Origin: JACROF01 sp964598995
GTDB taxonomy: Bacteria; Patescibacteriota; Microgenomatia; Levybacterales; UBA12049
DNA: 11,176 bases
Assembly: GCA_964598995.1 (NCBI GenBank)
Contig: CAZRDR010000033.1
Span: forward strand, 1 to 11,176
Reading direction: 5' to 3'
Numbering within the stretch: position 1 is the first letter of the stretch; every line of letters begins with the position of its first letter. The notes below the pieces were generated by a model. The model made no database searches. It worked only from the letters and a program-made list of their open reading frames with translations, and was not told the DNA's origin. Shown piece after piece: positions 1 to 5,612 of this stretch. The position numbers and the translations under genes were made by a program.

Positions 1-93
1 TACCAATTAGCCTATGGCAAATATGGAGTCGAGCCTGACATCCCTGGCTTTGCGACGCTCATTTTCGAAATAGATCTCCTCAAAATTAAATAA
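1..93 (+). CDS. FKBP-type peptidyl-prolyl cis-trans isomerase, C-terminal 30 residues (partial)
   Basis: Frame 1 is open from the window edge to TAA at 91-93. It encodes 30 residues that contain LAYG, then PDIPGFATLIFEIDLL. This matches the end of FKBP domains, which typically read AYG...IPPNATL.F.VELL.I and form the last part of the active-site pocket and the final beta strand. The family catalyses proline cis-trans isomerisation in protein folding. The N-terminal part, including any signal peptide or lipobox, lies outside the window, so location in the cell cannot be judged. Its stop codon is directly followed by the stop codon of the opposite-strand JAMM gene, with no intergenic base and no terminator visible. 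Family assignment is fairly safe despite the short fragment. Confidence 0.8.
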   Translation, partial: YQLAYGKYGVEPDIPGFATLIFEIDLLKIK

Positions 94-819
94 TTATCGC
101 AAGCTCCTCGTCAATATATTCCCAATTTGTGGACCGGTAACCATCCTCAAATCGTAACGTTTCACTATATCTCGTAAGCGAGCGGCGTTTGCTCTATTGT
201 GTATATCAGTTACTTGCGTTGGCGTCATTAAATAATCTATATGCTGCTCTACACGGTTTTCTAAAGCTCTATTCCACTTTTCCACAAGTCTAGTTGACTC
301 ATTATCAGGAAGCATTGGCGTCCTCTCACCTCTATAAATTGCATAATTTCGCTCTGGGGTAATTATAAATGCTGCAGATGCAGCTTCAAGTTTAAAATCA
401 TCATGGAAAAGTGGTTTGAGGTCTGCAGGTGATGGCGGTGTATTTGATACACCATGAGTATGTAAAACTGTACCTAGATATCTATCTTGTCGAATAACCT
501 TAGGTCCCATTCTTTGGGCCACGTTAACTTTCATCGTGAGCATTGGGACAACTGACGTCTCTGTTCCTTGTATAAAATCGTTCTGGACTAATACTCTTTT
601 ATCTGATGTTACATATACGACTTTTCCTGTCTCTCTATGGAGTGGATCCTGCTGGGATAACCGAAGTAATGAATTAATATCTTGTCTAAAATCAAACACA
701 TCAATAGACCTAACTGAGTCTGAAATAGCTCTATTGGGATCAAATGTTGCCTCAATTAGACTTTCCTTTAATGACCTATGATAAGGTCCTTCAGGACTAT
801 ATTTTCTTTCGTTCGACAT
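94..819 (-). CDS. JAMM/MPN-motif putative metalloprotease (JAB domain protein)
   Basis: This is a 241-aa soluble protein with no signal peptide or membrane segment. Residues 120-133 read HTHGVSNTPPSPAD, an exact H-x-H-x7-S-x2-D zinc-binding signature of JAMM (JAB1/MPN/Mov34) domains, with ligands H120, H122 and D133 and S130 conserved. The catalytic Glu should lie on an earlier strand; E87 (in QGTETS) is a candidate. The MPN core is roughly residues 65-165. The N-terminal 60 and C-terminal 75 residues (charged, helical-looking) are unrecognised. JAMM proteins cleave isopeptide or peptide bonds, for example ubiquitin-like tails, or act as scaffolds. The string also resembles the RadC HNHPSG.P.PS..D motif, but the RadC start HNHPSG is absent. 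Substrate is unknown, and no ubiquitin-like or E1 gene is seen nearby. The start is fixed by a promoter whose -10 lies 5 bases before ATG. Confidence 0.7.
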   Translation of the reverse strand: MSNERKYSPEGPYHRSLKESLIEATFDPNRAISDSVRSIDVFDFRQDINSLLRLSQQDPLHRETGKVVYVTSDKRVLVQNDFIQGTETSVVPMLTMKVNVAQRMGPKVIRQDRYLGTVLHTHGVSNTPPSPADLKPLFHDDFKLEAASAAFIITPERNYAIYRGERTPMLPDNESTRLVEKWNRALENRVEQHIDYLMTPTQVTDIHNRANAARLRDIVKRYDLRMVTGPQIGNILTRSLR

Positions 820-824
820 GCCAT

Positions 825-854
825 ATTATAGGCCATTAATATACTATGAGTCAA
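825..854 (-). promoter_or_regulatory. Sigma70-type promoter of the JAMM gene, predicted leaderless
   Basis: On the - strand TTGACT (849-854) is followed after 18 bases by a perfect TATAAT (825-830). Five bases then separate the -10 from the ATG at 819. Transcription should start at or within one base of the A of ATG, giving an mRNA without 5' leader. No SD sequence could fit between them. Confidence 0.8.
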
Positions 855-924
855 CATTTACACTGTCCTTACGTAGTTATCACTTAGCTCTTATTGCTGT
901 GGTTAAAACTAATACTAGGCAGAA

Positions 925-936
925 AAAGGAGGTGAA
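925..936 (+). promoter_or_regulatory. Strong ribosome binding site of the DUF3096 miniprotein
   Basis: AAAGGAGGTGAA is fully complementary to the 16S anti-SD tail, with GGAGG at 928-932 and nine bases to ATG at 942. It decides the start of the 49-aa gene over other frames. The identical 12-mer precedes the 67-aa secreted peptide gene at 1789. Confidence 0.85.
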
Positions 937-941
937 TTACT

Positions 942-1091
942 ATGGCATTTTCTCTCTCAACAGGACTCAGTCCATTACTCGCTTTAGTCGTCGGAATACT
1001 TATCCTTGTATTCCCAAGATTTCTTAATTATTTGGTAGCTTTTTACCTCATTGCCAGTGGACTCATCGGTCTTGGTATCTTGAAGTTCTAA
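942..1091 (+). CDS. DUF3096-type small membrane protein (49 aa)
   Basis: ATG 942 to TAA 1091 encodes 49 residues, MAFSLSTGLSPLLALVVGIL followed by a second hydrophobic stretch. Two membrane helices are visible at about residues 9-24 (SPLLALVVGILILVFP) and 29-47 (NYLVAFYLIASGLIGLGIL), joined by a short PRFLNY turn. The pattern LSPLLAL..GILIL..PR.LNYLVA.YLI..GL.GL matches the DUF3096 family of very short bacterial membrane proteins as I remember it. Its function is not established. The gene has a perfect SD. It is divergent from the JAMM gene (122-bp gap), and its last four bases overlap the end of the convergent L,D-transpeptidase. It is short enough to be missed by length-filtered gene callers. 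Confidence 0.85.
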   Translation: MAFSLSTGLSPLLALVVGILILVFPRFLNYLVAFYLIASGLIGLGILKF

Positions 1092-1537
1092 AATACCATC
1101 ACTGTAGTTCCAACGGGTGCGAAGTCATACAGCCATTTGGCAGCGTAGACGGGTAAATTTACACAGCCGTTACTTCGCGGTGTGCCAAAATTGTTATGCC
1201 AATATGCACCATGGAGTCCGTAACTTTGGTAGAAATACATAACATAGGGAACATTTTTAAAATCGTACCAACCGATATATGGTGAAAAGCCTTTCATGTG
1301 TGCCTGGTTTTCGTATTTAAGGTAGATTTTAAATGTTCCCTTCACTGTTGGTGATTTGGGCAGACCTGTTGCAGCGGGTGCTTGGAAGACCATCTTACCG
1401 CCTTCCCAGGCATAGACCATTTGTTTGGTAGTGTCGACAGTGATGAGTTTGTCAGTCGTAACTACATCAGCCCTCGTGGTCTGAATACTTAAGGCAAAGA
1501 GACAACTAATAATAAAGGTAAACAACAGCTTTCTCAT
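1088..1537 (-). CDS. Secreted L,D-transpeptidase (YkuD domain)
   Basis: This 149-aa protein begins with a signal peptide (MRKLL, hydrophobic core to about residue 20, likely cleavage after TRA at 23). A minimal YkuD catalytic domain fills the rest. The hallmark lies at residues 109-127, HGAYWHNNFGTPRSNGCVN, with H109, H114, S122, G124 and nucleophile C125, matching HG....H..FG...S.GC. The family forms 3-3 peptidoglycan cross-links or attaches proteins to peptidoglycan through an acyl-enzyme on Cys, outside the cytoplasmic membrane. There is no LysM or PG-binding domain. The length is that of a bare catalytic domain. It uses TAG, the only non-TAA stop in the window. No SD precedes the ATG. Placed near a class A PBP and a sortase, it fits an envelope role. 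Confidence 0.93.
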   Translation of the reverse strand: MRKLLFTFIISCLFALSIQTTRADVVTTDKLITVDTTKQMVYAWEGGKMVFQAPAATGLPKSPTVKGTFKIYLKYENQAHMKGFSPYIGWYDFKNVPYVMYFYQSYGLHGAYWHNNFGTPRSNGCVNLPVYAAKWLYDFAPVGTTVMVF

Positions 1538-1543
1538 ATAAAT

Positions 1544-1549
1544 AGTGTA
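1544..1549 (-). promoter_or_regulatory. Candidate -10 of the L,D-transpeptidase gene
   Basis: TACACT on the - strand lies exactly six bases before the ATG at 1537, the distance expected if transcription starts at the A of ATG. The -35 region (TGGTCT, 17 bases upstream) is poor. With no SD in the preceding 30 bases, a leaderless or near-leaderless mRNA is plausible but weakly supported. Confidence 0.35.
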
Positions 1550-1582
1550 ATACAGATTAGGTAACTAGACCATAGCCTCCAT

Positions 1583-1703
1583 CATTGACTTCATAGTGAA
1601 TACAGTGCGAGGAAGAATCGAGCAGCGGAATAAGGCGTACATAGATGTACGTTGTTGAGCAGCACAGATTCTGACGAAGTAATGTGCCAGTATGAAGTCA
1701 ATG
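1583..1703. repeat. 121-bp imperfect inverted repeat (MITE-like or structured RNA candidate)
   Basis: The ends are perfect 13-bp inverted repeats, CATTGACTTCATA at 1583-1595 and TATGAAGTCAATG at 1691-1703. Further inward AGAATC (1614-1619) pairs with GATTCT (1667-1672) in register. GC pairs surround 1622-1626/1659-1663. The centre is a perfect hairpin, CGTACAT-AG-ATGTACG (1636-1651). All arms share one centre near 1643, so the whole block folds as one long interrupted hairpin. It has no reading frame of note, no U-tract for a terminator and no clear target-site duplication. It occupies most of the 251-bp gap 1538-1788. It could be a miniature mobile element, a dispersed palindromic repeat or a non-coding RNA. 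Confidence 0.75.
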
Positions 1704-1770
1704 TCTTTATCTAATTCTTACATCCCTCATAACCTATTCTAAAGCTTAGCTGTTAGTCTGGTACTTCTTG

Positions 1771-1782
1771 AAAGGAGGTGAA
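1771..1782 (+). promoter_or_regulatory. Strong ribosome binding site of the Thr/Pro-rich secreted peptide
   Basis: AAAGGAGGTGAA places GGAGG (1774-1778) ten bases before ATG 1789. It sets the start at 1789 rather than at an in-frame TTG at 1768, which would lie upstream of and read through the SD itself. Confidence 0.88.
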
Positions 1783-1788
1783 AGATAT

Positions 1789-1992
1789 ATGGTACGATTA
1801 GCAATTCTTGGAGTTTTCGCATTTTTCGTAGCTGCGTTCGCAGCAGGCGCTCACGCTCAAACTGTCACGCCTACAACGACGCCAACGACTACAACTACGG
1901 TAACTGCCACACCAACTCCAACTGGAAGTGTCCAAGGAACGAGTACAACTGTTCCTAGTGGTGCACCAGCAACTGGTCACGGCGGGTTATAA
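1789..1992 (+). CDS. Small secreted Thr/Pro-rich peptide with APATG near its C-terminus
   Basis: It has 67 residues. A clear signal peptide (MVRLAILGVFAFFVAAFAAG, cleavage after AHA at 23) leaves a mature peptide of about 44 residues. This begins QTVTPTTT, is almost only Thr, Pro, Val, Ser and Ala to residue 50, and ends VPSGAPATGHGGL. APATG (59-63) resembles a sortase LPXTG motif with Ala for Leu, but it is followed by only four residues, HGGL. There is no hydrophobic segment and no basic tail, so this is not a canonical sorting signal. A sortase gene follows 66 bases downstream on the same strand, beyond a strong stem-loop. The composition echoes the Thr/Pro tail of the PBP at 2709. It may be a surface or wall-linked peptide; function is otherwise unknown. 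Confidence 0.82.
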   Translation: MVRLAILGVFAFFVAAFAAGAHAQTVTPTTTPTTTTTVTATPTPTGSVQGTSTTVPSGAPATGHGGL

Positions 1993-2011
1993 ACTCTTAT
2001 CCGTTTGATTT

Positions 2012-2052
2012 CATGCGGACAGGATTAACTTTAAAAGTATCCTGTCCGCATG
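2012..2052 (+). promoter_or_regulatory. Perfect 14-bp stem-loop directly before the sortase start codon
   Basis: CATGCGGACAGGAT (2012-2025) and ATCCTGTCCGCATG (2039-2052) are perfect inverted repeats around a 13-base loop. Within that loop ACTTT/AAAGT can also pair. The stem ends six bases before ATG 2059. No U-tract follows on either strand, so it is not a standard intrinsic terminator. It leaves no room for an accessible SD before the sortase (only TAGGCT). It could limit sortase translation, protect the 3' end of the upstream peptide mRNA, or bind a protein. Confidence 0.8.
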
Positions 2053-2058
2053 TAGGCT

Positions 2059-2670
2059 ATGAAAAAATTACTGTTTTTATTTATCTGTATTATTTTTGGT
2101 GTCATCGTAGGCACGAAATTTTTAGGTGCTAAAGATACTCCTCCCAAAGCTCTCCCACCTCAAGATAAAAAGGTGGTAAGTTCTGCTACCTCAAATCAAG
2201 TAGGATCGCAAACCACGGATGGAATTGTTCCGACCAAATTAAGTATCCCCAAACTCGGCGTGACTGCGGATGTAGAATCTGTTGGGATGGATAGCCAAGG
2301 ACGCATGGATATTCCAAAAGATGACTTTGACGTCGCGTGGTACCACCTTGGTTACAAACCAGGCACGATGGGGAGTGCAGTTATTGATGGCCATTTCGAT
2401 CGTGCCTCAGGCGCTCCGGCAGTATTTTACAATCTTAATAAACTCAAATCAGGCGATAAAATTCTCGTCTCAGATAATGCGGGTCACACCTTAACTTTCG
2501 TAGTTACTGATCAGGAACTCTACCCATTTAATGACTTTCCACTACAGAAAGTATTTAATTCGACAGACCAGCCGCGCCTGAACCTTATTACCTGTGACGG
2601 TGTCTGGAATAGCAGTGCCCACAATTACTCACAACGACTCGTGATCTACGCTACCCTCCAGCCTTCTTAA
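2059..2670 (+). CDS. Sortase (class E/F-like), membrane anchored
   Basis: This 203-aa protein has an N-terminal uncleaved signal anchor (residues 4-22, KKLLFLFICIIFGVIVG), a linker, and a sortase barrel from about residue 55. The catalytic triad is visible: H112 in VIDGHFD, C179 in NLITCDG and R193 in YSQRLVIYA. The TC dipeptide, IPKLGV strand and GHFD context match class E/F-type (single domain, Actinobacteria/CPR-like) sortases rather than class A. Sortases cleave a C-terminal sorting motif such as LPXTG and transfer the acyl group to a cell-envelope amine. The upstream neighbour carries an APATG near its end and is the nearest candidate substrate; this is an inference. The start is chosen because the signal anchor begins there, although a stem-loop abuts it and no good SD is seen. 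The PBP gene begins 38 bases downstream. Confidence 0.93.
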   Translation: MKKLLFLFICIIFGVIVGTKFLGAKDTPPKALPPQDKKVVSSATSNQVGSQTTDGIVPTKLSIPKLGVTADVESVGMDSQGRMDIPKDDFDVAWYHLGYKPGTMGSAVIDGHFDRASGAPAVFYNLNKLKSGDKILVSDNAGHTLTFVVTDQELYPFNDFPLQKVFNSTDQPRLNLITCDGVWNSSAHNYSQRLVIYATLQPS

Positions 2671-2691
2671 GTAATCCTTACAAAAATCCCG

Positions 2692-2697
2692 TATACT
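2692..2697 (+). promoter_or_regulatory. Candidate -10 for the PBP gene
   Basis: TATACT lies 11 bases before ATG 2709, giving a leader of only about 4-5 bases if used. No convincing -35 is found 16-18 bases upstream, where the sortase gene ends. No SD is present. An internal promoter or read-through from the sortase are both possible. Confidence 0.4.
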
Positions 2698-2708
2698 AGA
2701 GTAAGTCT

Positions 2709-4940
2709 ATGGAAGAGAAATTAGACAATGTAAAAAATGAATTACAGGATACCGTTGAGTTGATCGGCAAAGACATCAAGCGTGTCCGTAAAAACCCTTC
2801 AATTCTAGGCTCAGTCTTGCGAGAATTATGGACTACGTTCAAAAAACCATTTCTCGCATTTTTGGCAGGATTTGTCCTCTTATTTATCCTTATTCCTCCA
2901 CTTACCTATCTCTACTTCGTCAGAGATCTTCAGAGTAAAGAAAATATTATTAATCATAAAAACGCCGGAGTCGTATTGCTTGATCGCAGTGATAAACCGT
3001 TCTTTACGCTTTATGAAGGCCGTACCAAAAATACTGCACCTATCTCGCAAATCCCTGAATATGTACAGCAGGCTGTCATCTCTGTTGAAGATAAACGCTT
3101 TTATAGTGAGCCTGGCTTTTCTCTCCAAGGTATCGGACGCGCGTTAGTCAGTGACGTTAAAAACAATGAACTCTCACAAGGCGGATCTACGATCACCCAA
3201 CAGCTCGTTAAGAACACACTGCTTACTCAAGAAAAAAGTTTTTTACGTAAATACCAAGAGATCTTCCTCGCTCTTGAAGTCGAACGACGATTCTCCAAGA
3301 AAGATATCTTAGAGATGTACCTCAACACTGTCTATTTCGGTGAAGGAGCGTATGGTATTCAGGATGCAGCAACTACTTATTTTGGTAAAAATGTCCAGGA
3401 TCTGACACTCGCTGAGAGTTCGCTCTTAGCGGCTATACTGCCTGCACCATCAGCCTACTCACCTCTCTCAGGCGATAGTAATAAAGCCTTTGCTCGCCAG
3501 AAAATAGTTCTTCGTCAGATGGCAGCCCAAGGGTATGTCAGTGATAGTCAAGAAAAAGCTGCTGAAGCAGAAAAAATCGTCTTTAAGCCTACTTCGATCT
3601 CTATTAACCAAACAGCGCCTCACTTCGCACTCATGGTCAAGCAGGAATTAATCAATAAGTATGGCGAACAGAAGTTAGCTAGCTCAGGATTTAATGTTAA
3701 GACGACACTAGATCTGGATGATCAGCACTATGCAGAGAACACAGTCAAAACCCAAGTCGCCAACCTCAGATACGACAATGTCACTAATGGTGCGACAGTC
3801 GCGATGGACCCCAAGACTGGCGAGATCTTAGCACTTGTCGGCAGTCACGATTGGTTCGATGAAGATAACGGTAAAATAAATATGGCCACTGCACCTCGCC
3901 AGCCAGGATCATCCTTCAAACCAATTGTTTATACCCTCGCACTCGATAAGAAACTCATTACCCCTGCAACAGTTCTCGATGATAAGCCGATTAAATATCC
4001 TGATGGCTACCAGCCATTTGACTATGACCGTAAATTCCGCGGCGATGTCCTTGTACGCCGTGCTCTGGCTAACTCACTGAACATCCCAGCTCTTCACGTC
4101 ATCGAGAGAGTCGGCATCCCAGATACCCTCGACTTTGCTAAGGCTCTCGGTATCACGACACTGAAAGACCCATCTGACTATGGTATCTCACTGGTTCTTG
4201 GTGCCGGAGAGGTACCGCTCATTCAAATGACAGGTGCGTATGGAGTCTTCGCGAACGGTGGTACTAAAGTAACGCCGACGACAATTATGGAGATTAAAAA
4301 TAAACAAGGTGAAGTCGTCTACACGCACAAGCCAGATCCGGTAAGTGTCATCTCACCCGATGTTGCCTTCCTGATCTCAAGCATCCTCTCAGATAATAAC
4401 GCACGTGCTGAAGAATTTGGCAATGCACTTACTATCTCCCGCCCAGCTGCTGTGAAGACAGGTACTACCAATGACTTTAAAGATGCACTCACCATCGGTT
4501 ACACACCAAGTCTCGTCGTAGGCGTCTGGGTCGGAAATAACGATAACAAACCGATGGATAGTATCGCTGGTTCACTCGGTGCTGCACCTATCTGGAGACA
4601 AATGATGGAACACATACTCGCTGGGACAACCATCGAGAGATTTGACCAGCCAAACGGAATTATTAAATTAAGTGTCTGTAAAGAAAAAGGCCTGAAGATC
4701 AGAGGTGCGACGAGTAGTGCGTTAACCGAATTCTTCTTACCAGGAACAGAGCCAATTCGTTATTGTGATGGAGGCGGAGCTGATGTTACTCCGACGACTA
4801 CGTTAACACCCACGGTATCACCTACTAAAGCGGAAGATACTCCGACCCCGACACCGTCCCCCAGTCCAACGAGTACCCCAGAAAGTACTCCGACACCAAC
4901 GCCAACTTCAGCACCGATTCAGGTAACTATTAACCCGTAA
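2709..4940 (+). CDS. Class A penicillin-binding protein (bifunctional transglycosylase/transpeptidase)
   Basis: This 743-aa protein is of PBP1A type (mrcA/ponA-like). It has a charged cytoplasmic N-terminus, one membrane helix at about 47-71, and a GT51 glycosyltransferase at about 85-260. E127 (SVEDKRF) is the catalytic Glu, followed by QGGSTITQQLVKN (157-169), E184, and the LNTVYFGEGAYG helix. The penicillin-binding transpeptidase spans about 330-640, with nucleophile S401 in SSFK, SLN at 456-458 and KTGT at 583-586. It polymerises lipid II and makes 4-3 cross-links outside the membrane. The usual His in ED..F..H.G is E134 here. Residues 657-686 keep the C...FF..GTEP...C segment seen in many PBP1A proteins. 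The last 50 residues are a Thr/Pro/Ser tail with no sorting motif. The gene ends one base before the convergent lepB. Confidence 0.97.
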   Translation: MEEKLDNVKNELQDTVELIGKDIKRVRKNPSILGSVLRELWTTFKKPFLAFLAGFVLLFILIPPLTYLYFVRDLQSKENIINHKNAGVVLLDRSDKPFFTLYEGRTKNTAPISQIPEYVQQAVISVEDKRFYSEPGFSLQGIGRALVSDVKNNELSQGGSTITQQLVKNTLLTQEKSFLRKYQEIFLALEVERRFSKKDILEMYLNTVYFGEGAYGIQDAATTYFGKNVQDLTLAESSLLAAILPAPSAYSPLSGDSNKAFARQKIVLRQMAAQGYVSDSQEKAAEAEKIVFKPTSISINQTAPHFALMVKQELINKYGEQKLASSGFNVKTTLDLDDQHYAENTVKTQVANLRYDNVTNGATVAMDPKTGEILALVGSHDWFDEDNGKINMATAPRQPGSSFKPIVYTLALDKKLITPATVLDDKPIKYPDGYQPFDYDRKFRGDVLVRRALANSLNIPALHVIERVGIPDTLDFAKALGITTLKDPSDYGISLVLGAGEVPLIQMTGAYGVFANGGTKVTPTTIMEIKNKQGEVVYTHKPDPVSVISPDVAFLISSILSDNNARAEEFGNALTISRPAAVKTGTTNDFKDALTIGYTPSLVVGVWVGNNDNKPMDSIAGSLGAAPIWRQMMEHILAGTTIERFDQPNGIIKLSVCKEKGLKIRGATSSALTEFFLPGTEPIRYCDGGGADVTPTTTLTPTVSPTKAEDTPTPTPSPSPTSTPESTPTPTPTSAPIQVTINP

Positions 4941-4941
4941 C

Positions 4942-5514
4942 TTATAATTTATGATCTGTGTAGGGGTTATGGATGATGTGGAATTTATTGAACGGGAATA
5001 TACGAACAATTGAACGCCCGACGACACGAGTCTTATCGAGAAATCCCCACTCTCTACTATCTGAACTATATGGTCTGTTATCTCCCATCACGAAAATAGA
5101 TCCCTGTGGAACTATCCTCTCAACATTATCTGGGAGAGAGGCTCCGCCATATGTCTGAACATCATTACTTAGGTAAACGCTCTCATCGAGTAACTGACCA
5201 TTCAGATAGACTTTCCCATCAGATATTTTAATCCGATCGCCAGCGATTCCGATAACCCGTTTAATATATAACTTATCTAATTCAACCGGTGAGTGAAAGA
5301 CGACGACATCTCCTCTTTTATATTTATCAAATCTCACATCAAGTAAGTAACTTAATAAATATTCTTGATCTTTAAAGGTAGGATACATCGAGGAGCCGCT
5401 GACTTGATTTGGCTGCATCACAAAGGCATAAATGACCATTAAGATTGAGGCGACGATAAGGATGGTCTGAATCGTGTCCAGGAGAAAATAATAAATCTTG
5501 CGAATGATAAACAC
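4942..5514 (-). CDS. lepB: Signal peptidase I
   Basis: This 190-aa S26 serine protease has one N-terminal membrane segment (about 8-32). It carries the box B motif SGSSMYPTF with nucleophile S42, box D with the general base K85 in YIKRVIG, and box E GDNRPYSSDSR (144-154). It cleaves signal peptides on the outer face of the membrane, so it would mature the secreted L,D-transpeptidase and the Thr/Pro peptide found here. The length is typical of Gram-positive-type enzymes. The start is GTG at 5514. No other start codon exists in frame before an upstream stop, and the promoter predicts transcription from that very G, so the mRNA should be leaderless. It is convergent with the PBP, one base apart. 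Confidence 0.96.
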   Translation of the reverse strand: MFIIRKIYYFLLDTIQTILIVASILMVIYAFVMQPNQVSGSSMYPTFKDQEYLLSYLLDVRFDKYKRGDVVVFHSPVELDKLYIKRVIGIAGDRIKISDGKVYLNGQLLDESVYLSNDVQTYGGASLPDNVERIVPQGSIFVMGDNRPYSSDSREWGFLDKTRVVGRSIVRIFPFNKFHIIHNPYTDHKL

Positions 5515-5520
5515 TCTTTT

Positions 5521-5549
5521 ATTGTGAGGTGAATTTAGCCTCTTGTCAA
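5521..5549 (-). promoter_or_regulatory. Promoter of lepB, predicted leaderless at GTG
   Basis: On the - strand a perfect TTGACA (5544-5549) is followed after 17 bases by CACAAT (5521-5526), then six bases, AAAAGA, then GTG at 5514. The spacing puts +1 on the G of the start codon. There is no SD. Confidence 0.7.
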
Positions 5550-5597
5550 ACTAATTGGGTTATCTCTATTTGCTCCTTTCCTCAAGCACAATTTTCG

Positions 5598-5603
5598 TAT
5601 ATT
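5598..5603 (+). promoter_or_regulatory. Candidate -10 for the alpha/beta hydrolase gene
   Basis: TATATT lies nine bases before ATG 5613, so an mRNA from it would have a leader of about 2-4 bases. No good -35 is visible at 16-18 bases. It supports the internal ATG at 5613 over the earlier in-frame ATG at 5529, which lies inside the lepB promoter region. Confidence 0.45.
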
Positions 5604-5612
5604 ATTCATGTT

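Noticed and set aside
818..1027. Open frame on the + strand of 69 codons before the DUF3096 gene
   Set aside because: It reads through the SD and most of the DUF3096 gene in another frame, and its translation is low in structure.
1583..1703. Inverted repeat as a complete insertion sequence or CRISPR unit
   Set aside because: It has no room for a transposase, no repeated spacers, and no clear target duplication.
1768..1788. Upstream in-frame TTG start for the Thr/Pro peptide (adds MKGGERY)
   Set aside because: These codons are the SD itself; ATG 1789 has ideal spacing and begins a clean signal peptide.
2012..2052. Stem-loop as an intrinsic terminator
   Set aside because: There is no run of T after the stem on either strand, and the next gene starts six bases later.
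4785..4925. Thr/Pro-coding low-complexity DNA as a separate repeat element
   Set aside because: It is in frame with the PBP and explained by a Thr/Pro/Ser protein tail; codons vary, so it is not a simple tandem repeat.
5529..5612. Earlier ATG for the alpha/beta hydrolase
   Set aside because: The extra 28 residues are unlike the fold, cover the divergent lepB promoter, and a -10-like box sits just before ATG 5613.
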